Position numbers and translations under genes: made by a program | In this document: one piece after another, positions 1 to 5,238 of the stretch | Layout of the letters: every line of letters starts with the position of its first letter | How positions within the stretch are numbered: the first letter of the stretch is position 1 | Notes under the pieces: model-generated | Told to the model about the DNA's origin: nothing | Database searches by the model: none | Seen by the model: the letters and a program-made list of their open reading frames with translations, nothing else | Origin: Frankiaceae bacterium | GTDB taxonomy: Bacteria; Actinomycetota; Actinomycetes; JAVEEB01 | DNA: 6,072 bases | NCBI GenBank assembly: GCA_030840665.1 | Contig: JAVEEB010000087.1 | Coordinates: 1 to 6,072, forward strand | Reading direction: 5' to 3'

Positions 1-197
1 GAGGTGAACAGGACGTCGTACGGCTCAGCGCCGATCGCGCGCGCGAGCCGCTCGCGCGCCTCCTCCAACGTGCGGCGGGCGTCGCGGCCGACGGCGTGCA
101 GCGACGACGCGTTGCCGAATCGGCCGAGCTGCTCCGTCATCGCGGCCAGCGCCTCGGGGAGCATGGGCGTGGTCGCCGCGTGGTCGAAGTACGTCAC
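1..197 (-). CDS. iscS: Cysteine desulfurase, IscS/NifS type (N-terminal part, cut by window edge)
   Basis: This is the start of a PLP-dependent cysteine desulfurase, which takes sulfur from L-cysteine as an enzyme-bound persulfide, releases alanine and supplies Fe-S cluster and tRNA thiolation pathways in the cytoplasm. Reading leftwards from the GTG at 197, 65 codons are visible. They begin MTYFDHAATTPMLPEA, the YxDHAATTP signature at the very N-terminus of the family, followed by a GNASSLHAVGRDAR stretch (the conserved N-[AS]-S-S-x-H-x-x-G-R segment) and a helix ending in DVLFT. The mycobacterial IscS N-terminus has the same order. The PLP lysine and catalytic cysteine lie outside the window. 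An in-frame GTG at 203 would add two residues, but a TAG stop lies just before it. I prefer 197 because family proteins start there and a -10-like hexamer lies six bases upstream. Family assignment is firm; IscS versus another NifS-like paralogue is less so. Confidence 0.88.
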   Translation of the reverse strand, partial: MTYFDHAATTPMLPEALAAMTEQLGRFGNASSLHAVGRDARRTLEEARERLARAIGAEPYDVLFT

Positions 198-209
198 CCC
201 CACAGCCTA
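197..209 (-). promoter_or_regulatory. Candidate leaderless promoter -10 (TAGGCT) of the cysteine desulfurase gene
   Basis: On the minus strand TAGGCT (209-204) fits the actinobacterial -10 pattern TANNNT and is followed by exactly six bases and then GTG at 197. This places the expected transcription start on the first base of the start codon. There is no clear Shine-Dalgarno sequence, which agrees with leaderless translation. The -35 region (TGTGGC, 232-227) is weak. The motif is short and could be chance. Confidence 0.35.
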
Positions 210-251
210 AGGCGCCGCCGCCCGAGGCCACATTTGGTTCGGCGGCACAAC

Positions 252-284
252 CCCGGCCACGCCTGACCCCTCGCCCTGGCCGGG
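252..284 (-). terminator. Hairpin after the RNase H gene, possible terminator
   Basis: CCCGGCCA (252-259) and TGGCCGGG (277-284) form a perfect 8-bp GC-rich stem with a 17-base loop. It begins four bases after the RNase H stop codon (289-291), between that gene and the desulfurase. No clear T-run follows on the minus strand (GGTTGTG only), as is common for actinobacterial terminators, so intrinsic termination is plausible but not proven. The long loop lowers confidence. Confidence 0.4.
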
Positions 285-288
285 TCGA

Positions 289-1017
289 TCAGCTGGCGGA
301 CTGTTCCTTGCCGGCGCGGACCGCGAGCTGGTCGACGAGGTCGTTCATCGGATCGCCCGAGTGACCCTTCACCCAGCGGAAAGTGACATCCCCGCGTACG
401 ACGTACAACTCGATGAGCGGCTGCCACAGATCGCGGTTGGCGACGGGCTTCTTTGCGGTGTTGACCCAGCCGCGCCCGAGCCAGCCTTTCCACCAGCCGT
501 CGCGGAAACAGTTCACGACGTACGTCGAGTCGCTCACCACCACGAGCGGACCGCTCAGGGCGGTGATCGCAGCCAGCGCCGCCTGCACTTCCATCCGCTG
601 GTTGGTCGTGGCCGGCGAGGACCCATAACCTTGCCGGCCGTCACGGGTCGCCCACGCCCACCCGCCAGGGCCGGGGTTGCCCGAGCAGGCCCCATCCGTC
701 CAGACCTCCAACGCGTCCGACGGCGCCGCGGGGTCGGCCATGGCCGCTTCCGCCCGCGTGGCCGTCCGCGTGGCCGTTCGCGTGGCCGTTCGCGCGGCGC
801 CCCCGGCGGGTGCAAACAGTTCGAGCGACTCGGGCCCACTGTCCAGTGCGCCCTGACCGGTGCCGGGCTCTGCGGAGGAGACGAGCGGCAGCGAGCCGTC
901 CGGGCATGTCGCGTGCGCCCAGGCCGCACGACCGCCACTGGGCACGGAGGTGATCTCGTCACCGGGGCGAATGGGCGTCCGGCACGTCGCGCAGGTCGTT
1001 GCGTACTTCGCGAGCAT
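289..1017 (-). CDS. rnhA: Ribonuclease HI with N-terminal zinc-binding-like module
   Basis: This 242-residue protein should cut the RNA strand of RNA-DNA hybrids (primer removal, R-loop clearance). The C-terminal domain (about residues 103-235) is a textbook RNase HI. It has TDGACSGNPGPGGW with Asp108, NQRMEVQAAL with Glu143, SDSTYV with Asp163, the basic segment from WWKGWLGRGW to NTAKKPV, and VKGHSGDP with His219 and, ten residues on, Asp229, so all expected active-site residues are present. The N-terminal 40 residues carry CxxC (9, 12) and HxxC (35, 38), a likely zinc site of the AKYxxxCxxC...PGDxI...HxxC type seen in other actinobacterial proteins. A disordered Ala/Gly/Thr/Arg linker with three RTAT repeats (residues 76-88) joins the two. 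Bacterial RNase HI is usually about 150 residues, so this is an extended form. The start is taken at ATG 1017; an in-frame GTG at 1023 with a -10-like hexamer is an alternative. An internal ATG at 741, with GGAAG five bases upstream, would give a plain 150-residue enzyme. Confidence 0.93.
   Translation of the reverse strand: MLAKYATTCATCRTPIRPGDEITSVPSGGRAAWAHATCPDGSLPLVSSAEPGTGQGALDSGPESLELFAPAGGAARTATRTATRTATRAEAAMADPAAPSDALEVWTDGACSGNPGPGGWAWATRDGRQGYGSSPATTNQRMEVQAALAAITALSGPLVVVSDSTYVVNCFRDGWWKGWLGRGWVNTAKKPVANRDLWQPLIELYVVRGDVTFRWVKGHSGDPMNDLVDQLAVRAGKEQSAS
739..751 (-). promoter_or_regulatory. Internal ribosome binding site and ATG inside rnhA (possible second start)
   Basis: On the minus strand GGAAG (751-747) is followed by a 5-base spacer and an in-frame ATG (741-739). 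Translation from here gives MADPAAPSDALEVWTDGAC and so on, which is the catalytic domain alone at the normal RNase HI length of 150 residues. The site could make a second product, or it could be the real start if the upstream module is not expressed. The upstream CxxC/HxxC pattern argues that the long form is real. Confidence 0.35.
755..794 (+). repeat. 12-bp tandem repeat, three copies, in the rnhA linker
   Basis: The unit CGCGTGGCCGTY occurs three times in a row (755-790; third-copy differences only at the last base), with a partial fourth copy CGCG to 794. Read on the minus strand it encodes repeated R-T-A-T. Twelve bases is a multiple of three, so gain or loss of a unit would change linker length without a frameshift, making the site a candidate for length variation between strains. 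Confidence 0.85.
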
Positions 1018-1020
1018 CGG

Positions 1021-1035
1021 CACCCCGGCAGCGTA
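1021..1035 (-). promoter_or_regulatory. Candidate -10 (TACGCT) and leaderless GTG upstream of rnhA
   Basis: TACGCT (1035-1030, minus strand) fits TANNNT and is followed by six bases and an in-frame GTG (1023-1021), which would extend RNase H by two residues (start MPMLAKY). No strong Shine-Dalgarno precedes the ATG at 1017. The -35 region overlaps the base of the 1057-1094 hairpin and is not recognisable. The spacing matches the candidate in front of the desulfurase gene. Confidence 0.3.
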
Positions 1036-1056
1036 GAGGACCCCACAGCCGCGACA

Positions 1057-1094
1057 GCATCGGACAGGCAGGCGGGGGCCTGCCTGTCCGATGC
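1057..1094 (-). terminator. Perfect 17-bp hairpin between the sigma operon and rnhA
   Basis: GCATCGGACAGGCAGGC (1057-1073) is perfectly complementary to 1078-1094, leaving a four-base loop (GGGG on the plus strand, CCCC on the minus strand). It starts 26 bases after the stop of the membrane-protein gene (1121-1123) and ends 39 bases before the RNase H ATG, where a terminator of the sigma operon belongs. No T-run follows on either strand. Actinobacterial terminators often lack one, so termination remains the best reading, with a 5' leader structure for rnhA as the alternative. Confidence 0.65.
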
Positions 1095-1120
1095 GAGGAG
1101 ACGATCGGGTACGACGAGGG

Positions 1121-1771
1121 TCAGCCCGCGTGCACGTCCGTGCCCGGGCCGGTGTCGCTACCCGTGTTGTTTGCAGGCCCGGAGTCGTTGCCGCCGGGGC
1201 CGACGGGCGGCGCGGGTGCGTCGACGGCCTCGCACGGTGCAACAGTGCCGCCCGCGACGCCCAGGTGGATCATGCTGAACGACTGGCCCATGCTGGTCTC
1301 GATCACCAGGGTGTCGTCGGCCTGTAGCTCGCCAACGCCGATGGTGAACGTCGCCGCGCCGGTCCTGTCGGTCATCACCGACATCTGCTCCGCCGACCCT
1401 TGGTGGGTGGACGGAGTGAAGCGGGGTTGCCTGCACGCCTTGCCCTCGGGGAGGTAGTCGACGACGGAGTTGACGCCCGCGGCCTTGAGCTTGGTTTGCA
1501 GGCCGGCCGCGTCCTTCAGCGAGCTGATCGTGACCGTGACGCTGCCGTCAGGATTGACGGACACTGCGTACGCCGGACTGGTGGCCCCCGTGAGCAGGAA
1601 CGCCGCCGTGATCACGCCGGCGCCGACGAGGGTGCCGCCGGCCATGAGCGGCTGACGCAGCGAGCGAGTCCGTTGGACCTGGGGGGCCGCCAGAGGCGCT
1701 CGGTTCGTGGCTACCACGGCACGGAGTTCGGTGAGGAGACGTTCCTCGAAGCGCTGATCGGTGTCGTTCAT
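1121..1771 (-). CDS. Single-pass membrane protein coupled to the ECF sigma factor (putative anti-sigma or regulatory partner)
   Basis: This 216-residue protein has a 42-residue cytoplasmic N-terminus with an amphipathic, charged helix (about residues 4-24), one membrane segment (about 43-63, LMAGGTLVGAGVITAAFLLT) and an extracytoplasmic part. The outer part starts with a compact domain (about 68-182) containing VNPDGSVTVTI, an LxxKLKAAGV helix and YLPEGKAC, with Cys113 and Cys180 as a possible disulfide pair. It ends in a disordered Pro/Gly/Asn/Asp tail (184-216). Its ATG overlaps the sigma factor stop as ATGA, and GGAGG lies four bases upstream, so translation is coupled. That position and the topology suggest a membrane-bound regulator that holds or senses for the sigma factor. 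The HxxxCxxC motif of zinc anti-sigma domains is absent, and I recognise no RskA-type domain. Anti-sigma function is inference; a secreted-domain target or accessory protein of the regulon is also possible. Confidence 0.85.
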   Translation of the reverse strand: MNDTDQRFEERLLTELRAVVATNRAPLAAPQVQRTRSLRQPLMAGGTLVGAGVITAAFLLTGATSPAYAVSVNPDGSVTVTISSLKDAAGLQTKLKAAGVNSVVDYLPEGKACRQPRFTPSTHQGSAEQMSVMTDRTGAATFTIGVGELQADDTLVIETSMGQSFSMIHLGVAGGTVAPCEAVDAPAPPVGPGGNDSGPANNTGSDTGPGTDVHAG

Positions 1772-2385
1772 GATGCCTCCAGAGTGGCCGTGCTCGACGG
1801 TGCAAGGGGGGTGGGATTCGGTCGTGATGTCGCGACGGCCGCCGGCCTCGGGCCGGCGGTTGTGTTGCGCAGCGTCGCCCTGGCTCGGTGCAGCCGGACC
1901 CGCGCCGTCACCGCGCGGATGCCGAGAGCGGCGGCCGCATCCGTCACCGACAACTCATCGAGCGCGACGAGTTCGAGCACCGCGCGCTCGGACTCCGGCA
2001 ACCGCGCAATGGCCGCCGCGAGCTCGCGGCTCTCTTGAGCGGCGTCGATGCGCTCCTGGAGGCGTTCGATGTCGTCGTCAGCGAGGAGCCGCTGACCATC
2101 GATGCGTTCGCGGAGCCGAACATCTCGGGCGGACCTCCGGTGCTCGGCCAGCACGACGTTGCGTGCCACGCCGGACAACCACGCTGTCGGGTTGCCCCGG
2201 CGGGGATCGTACGAATGAGCGCTGTCGATAGCCGCCAGGAAGACGTCTGCCGTCAGGTCGGCGGCGAGGTACGGATCGCGGACTCGTCGAGCGACGAACC
2301 GCTGAACGGCCTCTACGTGTTCGCGATAGAACACCTCGAAGAATTGTTGATCGAAAGCGATACGTGAGATGTCGTCAGGGTTCAT
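1768..2385 (-). CDS. RNA polymerase sigma factor, ECF subfamily (sigma-70 family)
   Basis: This 205-residue protein should direct RNA polymerase to a small set of promoters, probably under control of the membrane protein encoded next. Sigma region 2 covers about residues 13-85: FFEVFYREHVEAVQRFVARRV, then DLTADVFLAAI (the DLTxDxFLxA core-binding helix) and AWLSGVARNVVLAEHRR (region 2.3/2.4, contacting the -10 element). Region 4 covers about 122-173: ARLPESERAVLELV followed by the helix-turn-helix LSVTDAAAALGIRAVTARVRLHRARATLR, which reads the -35 element. Sigma regions 1 and 3 are absent, as in ECF factors. A Pro/Ala/Ser/Thr-rich tail of about 30 residues follows region 4. The ATG at 2385 has AAGAGGAG just upstream. 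The gene is first in a two-gene operon, and its stop overlaps the next start by four bases. The ECF group cannot be fixed by eye. Confidence 0.95.
   Translation of the reverse strand: MNPDDISRIAFDQQFFEVFYREHVEAVQRFVARRVRDPYLAADLTADVFLAAIDSAHSYDPRRGNPTAWLSGVARNVVLAEHRRSARDVRLRERIDGQRLLADDDIERLQERIDAAQESRELAAAIARLPESERAVLELVALDELSVTDAAAALGIRAVTARVRLHRARATLRNTTAGPRPAAVATSRPNPTPLAPSSTATLEAS
1776..1780 (-). promoter_or_regulatory. Ribosome binding site of the sigma-partner gene
   Basis: GGAGG (1780-1776, minus strand) lies four bases before the ATG at 1771, inside the last codons of the sigma factor gene. It fixes the start of the membrane protein and supports independent initiation plus coupling through the ATGA overlap. 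Confidence 0.75.
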
Positions 2386-2395
2386 GTCTCCTCTT
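2386..2395 (-). promoter_or_regulatory. Ribosome binding site of the ECF sigma factor
   Basis: On the minus strand AAGAGGAG ends two bases before the ATG (2385), with the GAGG core at four-base spacing. It supports this start codon. Confidence 0.7.
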
Positions 2396-2417
2396 GCTCC
2401 CCAGAACGGGAAGCGTT

Positions 2418-2447
2418 ACATCGCCGGGGCGCGTCGGGCACGGTTCA
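2418..2447 (-). promoter_or_regulatory. Candidate ECF-type promoter of the sigma operon
   Basis: On the minus strand TGAACC (2447-2442) resembles the GAAC-type -35 of many ECF factors. CGATGT (2423-2418) follows after an 18-base spacer and loosely resembles ECF -10 elements. It would place transcription start about 25 bases before the sigma ATG and would fit autoregulation. The spacer is slightly long and the -10 weak, so this is a candidate only. Confidence 0.25.
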
Positions 2448-2517
2448 CAGGGAACTCACTGCTTCATCAACGCGGGCATCAGGCGAGCGGCGGACTCGAC
2501 ACGCGCCCCGCGTTTCC

Positions 2518-2535
2518 GTGAGGGGATCCCCTCAC
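2518..2535. promoter_or_regulatory. Perfect 18-bp palindrome upstream of glgX (candidate operator)
   Basis: GTGAGGGGATCCCCTCAC reads the same on both strands over 18 bases with no mismatch and no spacer. It ends 32 bases before the glgX ATG and 132 bases from the sigma factor ATG. This is about where a glgX -35 region would lie, so a dimeric repressor bound here could block RNA polymerase. The sequence does not match an operator I can name. Confidence 0.5.
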
Positions 2536-2567
2536 CTTGGCGAAAGGTCTCGGGCAGACTGCTATCC

Positions 2568-4745
2568 ATGCTGCACGTCCCGCCCCGCTCCCCCGGCCCC
2601 CTGCGCTCGTGGCCCGGGCACCCCAACCCGCTCGGCGCCACCTGGGACGGCGAGGGGACGAACTTCGCGATCTACGCCCCCAGCGCGGAGGCCGTCGACG
2701 TGTGCCTCTTCGACGGCGGCTCACGTGACGGCGACGCCGCCCATCACGAGCGCGAGACGCGCGTCGCCCTCGAGGAGACGACGACGCACATCTGGCACGG
2801 CTACGTACCGCAGATCGGGCCGGGCCAGCGCTACGGCTTCCGCGTCGACGGCCCGTTCGATCCGTCGCGCGGCCTGCGGTGGAACCCCTCGAAGCTCCTC
2901 GCCGACCCGTATGCCAAGGCGTTCGACGGCGAGCTGCGGCTCGACGACTCGATCTTCGGCTACCCGCCCGGCCGCGACGACACGGTTCAGGACCACCGTG
3001 ACTCCGCCGCGTTCGTGCCGCGGTCCGTCGTCGTGCAGGACTCGTTCCCGTGGGGTGAGGACCGCCGCCCGATCATCCCGTGGGCAGACACGGTCATCTA
3101 CGAACTCCACGTGAAGGGCTTCACGGCCCGCCACCCCGACATCCCTGAAAAGCTGCGCGGCACGTACGCCGGCCTCGCCCATCCCGCCGCCATCGAGCAC
3201 CTGACCAGCCTCGGCGTGACGAGCGTCGAGCTGTTGCCGACGCACCACTTCGTGAGCGAGCCGTTCCTGCTCGAGAAGGGCCTGACGAACTATTGGGGCT
3301 ACAACACCCTCGGTTACTTCGCGCCGCACGCCGCCTTCTGCTCGAGCGGCTCCCGCGGGGAGCAGGTCCGCGAGTTCAAGGCGATGGTGCGCGCCATGCA
3401 CGCGGCCGGCATGGAGGTCATCCTCGACGTCGTCTACAACCACACCGCCGAAGGCAACGAGCTCGGCCCGACGCTCTCGATCCGCGGGATCGACAATCGC
3501 GCGTACTACCTGCTGCAGGACAACGATCCTCGCCACTACATGGACTTCACGGGCACGGGCAACACCCTCAACGCCCAGCACCCACACGTCTTGCAGCTCA
3601 TCATGGACTCGCTGCGCTACTGGGTGACCGAGATGCACGTCGACGGTTTCCGCTTCGACCTCGCCTCGGCATTGGCCCGCAGCTTCCACAAGGTCAACAA
3701 GCTCTCGGCGTTCTTCGACGTCATCCAGCAGGACCCGATCGTCAGCCAGGTGAAGCTCATCGCCGAGCCGTGGGACCTCGGCGAAGGCGGCTACCAGGTC
3801 GGCGAGTTCCCCCCGCTGTGGACAGAGTGGAACGGCAAGTACCGCGACACCGTCCGCGACTTCTGGCGCGGCCAGGAAACGGGTGTCGCCGAGCTCGGCT
3901 TCCGGCTCTCAGGGTCGAGCGACCTCTACCAGGATGACGGCCGCCGCCCGTACGCATCGATCAATTTCGTCACCGCCCACGACGGCTTCACCATGCGGGA
4001 TCTCGTGTCGTACAACGACAAACACAACGAGGCGAACGAGGAAAGCAACCGCGACGGCACGGACGACAACCGGTCGTGGAACTGCGGCGTCGAGGGAGAC
4101 ACCGACGACGCGGCCGTCAACGAGCTGCGGGCCCGGCAAGTGCGCAACCTGCTGACCACGCTGCTGCTGTCGACCGGCGTGCCGATGCTGGTCGCCGGCG
4201 ACGAGATGGGCCGCAGCCAGGGCGGCAACAACAACGCGTACTGCCAGGACAACGATATTTCGTACCTGGACTGGAATCTTGCCGAGAAGGAGGCCGGCCT
4301 GCTCGAGCTGACGCGGCTCCTGATTGACCTGCGCCGCACTCACCCCGTGTTCCGGCAGCGCGCGTTCTTCCTGGGGCGACCCGTCGGTGAAGGTGGCGTA
4401 AAGGACCTCGCGTGGTTCACACCGAGCGGCGTCGAGATGAGCGTGTCCGACTGGCTGTCCCGCAACGCCCGCACCATCGGCATGTACCTGTCGGGCCAGG
4501 GCATCCGCACCCGTGACGCCCGCGGCGGGGCGATCAGGGACGACTCTTTCCTGCTGTTGCTGCACGCGGGAGCAGACAACGTCGACTTCGTGCTTCCGGG
4601 TCTGCCGTGGGCGACGTCGTACGAACTCGTCCTCGACACCGGCCACCCGCTGGACGAAGAGCCGGAGGCTCTCGCGCTCCTACGCCCCGGGCAGACCCTG
4701 GCCCGACTGCCCCGCAGTTTCGCCGTGCTCCGCGCCCTTCCCTGA
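2568..4745 (+). CDS. glgX: Glycogen debranching enzyme GlgX (TreX/isoamylase type, GH13)
   Basis: This 725-residue enzyme should hydrolyse alpha-1,6 branch points in glycogen or limit dextrins in the cytoplasm, feeding glycogen breakdown or, in TreX-type pathways, trehalose synthesis. An N-terminal CBM48-type domain (about residues 16-110, with NPLGATWDGEGTNFAIYAP) leads into a GH13 barrel. The four GH13 regions are intact: DVVYNH (287-292), GFRFDLA with the nucleophile Asp364, LIAEPWD with the acid/base Glu400, and VTAHDG with Asp472. NHTAEGNELGPTLSIRGIDN and YNDKHNEANEESNRDGTDDN are hallmarks of the GlgX/TreX subgroup. A beta-sandwich domain closes the protein at about 600-725. Length is normal. 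The ATG at 2568 is chosen because family homology starts just after it; upstream in-frame codons read as intergenic DNA. No good Shine-Dalgarno is present (GAAAGG is 20 bases away). CAGACT (2555-2560) seven bases upstream could be a weak -10 for a leaderless start. No treY, treZ or other glg genes are visible nearby. Confidence 0.97.
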   Translation: MLHVPPRSPGPLRSWPGHPNPLGATWDGEGTNFAIYAPSAEAVDVCLFDGGSRDGDAAHHERETRVALEETTTHIWHGYVPQIGPGQRYGFRVDGPFDPSRGLRWNPSKLLADPYAKAFDGELRLDDSIFGYPPGRDDTVQDHRDSAAFVPRSVVVQDSFPWGEDRRPIIPWADTVIYELHVKGFTARHPDIPEKLRGTYAGLAHPAAIEHLTSLGVTSVELLPTHHFVSEPFLLEKGLTNYWGYNTLGYFAPHAAFCSSGSRGEQVREFKAMVRAMHAAGMEVILDVVYNHTAEGNELGPTLSIRGIDNRAYYLLQDNDPRHYMDFTGTGNTLNAQHPHVLQLIMDSLRYWVTEMHVDGFRFDLASALARSFHKVNKLSAFFDVIQQDPIVSQVKLIAEPWDLGEGGYQVGEFPPLWTEWNGKYRDTVRDFWRGQETGVAELGFRLSGSSDLYQDDGRRPYASINFVTAHDGFTMRDLVSYNDKHNEANEESNRDGTDDNRSWNCGVEGDTDDAAVNELRARQVRNLLTTLLLSTGVPMLVAGDEMGRSQGGNNNAYCQDNDISYLDWNLAEKEAGLLELTRLLIDLRRTHPVFRQRAFFLGRPVGEGGVKDLAWFTPSGVEMSVSDWLSRNARTIGMYLSGQGIRTRDARGGAIRDDSFLLLLHAGADNVDFVLPGLPWATSYELVLDTGHPLDEEPEALALLRPGQTLARLPRSFAVLRALP

Positions 4746-4875
4746 GCCAGACCGACGTCACCCATTCGGGGGTTACCGCGGATCTGGCCGACCCGGAGTG
4801 TTTGACGAGGCACAGAACGTCGCAATGTCCACGCATACGACGGTTCGCTCCGGGTGGGCGACCCGCAGACGCGAT

Positions 4876-4880
4876 GGAGG
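4876..4880 (+). promoter_or_regulatory. Ribosome binding site deciding the start of the small membrane protein
   Basis: GGAGG lies nine bases before the ATG at 4890 and supports that codon over the in-frame GTG at 4854 and the ATG at 4902, neither of which has a comparable site. Further upstream, TTGACG (4802-4807) could be a -35 element, but no good -10 follows at normal spacing. Confidence 0.55.
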
Positions 4881-4889
4881 CGAGCGGCG

Positions 4890-5231
4890 ATGGCCCACCG
4901 GATGATCGCTCGCGGGCGGCACGTGTCGACAGCCGTTCTGCTCTGGAGCAGCGCGACCCTGATGGCCCTCGCTGACGCGTTCGCGACGGCGTCGGTGCAC
5001 AGCACGACGACGGCGTTGCGTCCCGCCTCCCTCGCGCTGGCTATCGCGGCCGGCTTCCTGCTCGGGACGGCCATCCTGCGGGGCGTCGGTTCCCTCGTCG
5101 CCCGCGTGCGGATCCGCCAGGCGCTGGCCGCCTACGACAGCGCCATCACCGGGCAGGTGGACGCCGAAGTGACCCGCGGGATCGCTCAGCTCGAAGCCTT
5201 CCTGGCCGAGCAGCACTCGCGCGGCGCCTGA
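4890..5231 (+). CDS. Small two-helix membrane protein, function unknown
   Basis: I do not recognise this 113-residue protein. A short basic N-terminus (MAHRMIARGRH) is followed by two hydrophobic segments: about residues 12-34 (VSTAVLLWSSATLMALADAFATA) and about 45-70 (PASLALAIAAGFLLGTAILRGVG). A charged helical tail (about 72-113) contains RVRIRQALAAYDSAITG and a Glu/Leu-rich end. By the positive-inside rule both ends face the cytoplasm, giving a membrane hairpin with a cytoplasmic amphipathic helix. Codon use is strongly G/C at third positions, as in the neighbouring genes, which favours a real gene over the overlapping minus-strand reading. The gene lies 144 bases after glgX, probably with its own promoter, and runs head-on into the next gene with a 7-base gap. 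There is no evidence linking it to glycogen metabolism. Confidence 0.72.
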   Translation: MAHRMIARGRHVSTAVLLWSSATLMALADAFATASVHSTTTALRPASLALAIAAGFLLGTAILRGVGSLVARVRIRQALAAYDSAITGQVDAEVTRGIAQLEAFLAEQHSRGA

Positions 5232-5238
5232 CAGCGGC

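Noticed and set aside
39..59. Perfect 9-bp inverted repeat with a 3-base loop (GCGCGCGAG / CTCGCGCGC).
   Set aside because: It lies inside the desulfurase coding region over Glu/Arg/Ala codons in GC-rich DNA; coding constraint explains it.
361..1278. Plus-strand open frame of 305 codons opposite rnhA.
   Set aside because: The translation is Arg-rich without any domain; the minus-strand RNase HI motifs fully explain this region.
1839..1859. Perfect 9-bp hairpin (CCGCCGGCC, TCG loop, GGCCGGCGG) near the 3' end of the sigma factor gene.
   Set aside because: It encodes the Pro/Ala/Gly/Arg tail in GC-rich codons. A regulatory role between the two operon genes is possible, but nothing else supports it.
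2403..2416. Short inverted repeat AACG-N5-CGTT in the divergent region.
   Set aside because: Four-base arms are expected by chance, and nothing ties them to a known operator.
2364..2567. Upstream in-frame extension of glgX adding 68 residues.
   Set aside because: The extra residues overlap the sigma factor start and divergent promoter region, have no family similarity that I can see and lack a good ribosome binding site; homology begins just after the ATG at 2568.
2721..3689. Long open frame on the minus strand opposite glgX.
   Set aside because: It is a product of third-position GC bias in glgX; the protein is Arg/Val/Glu-rich without domains, while glgX on the other strand has every expected motif.
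4773..5216. Minus-strand open frame of 147 codons opposite the small membrane protein.
   Set aside because: Its translation is low-complexity and Arg/Gln/Gly-rich with no motif, while the plus-strand frame has a ribosome binding site and clear membrane segments.
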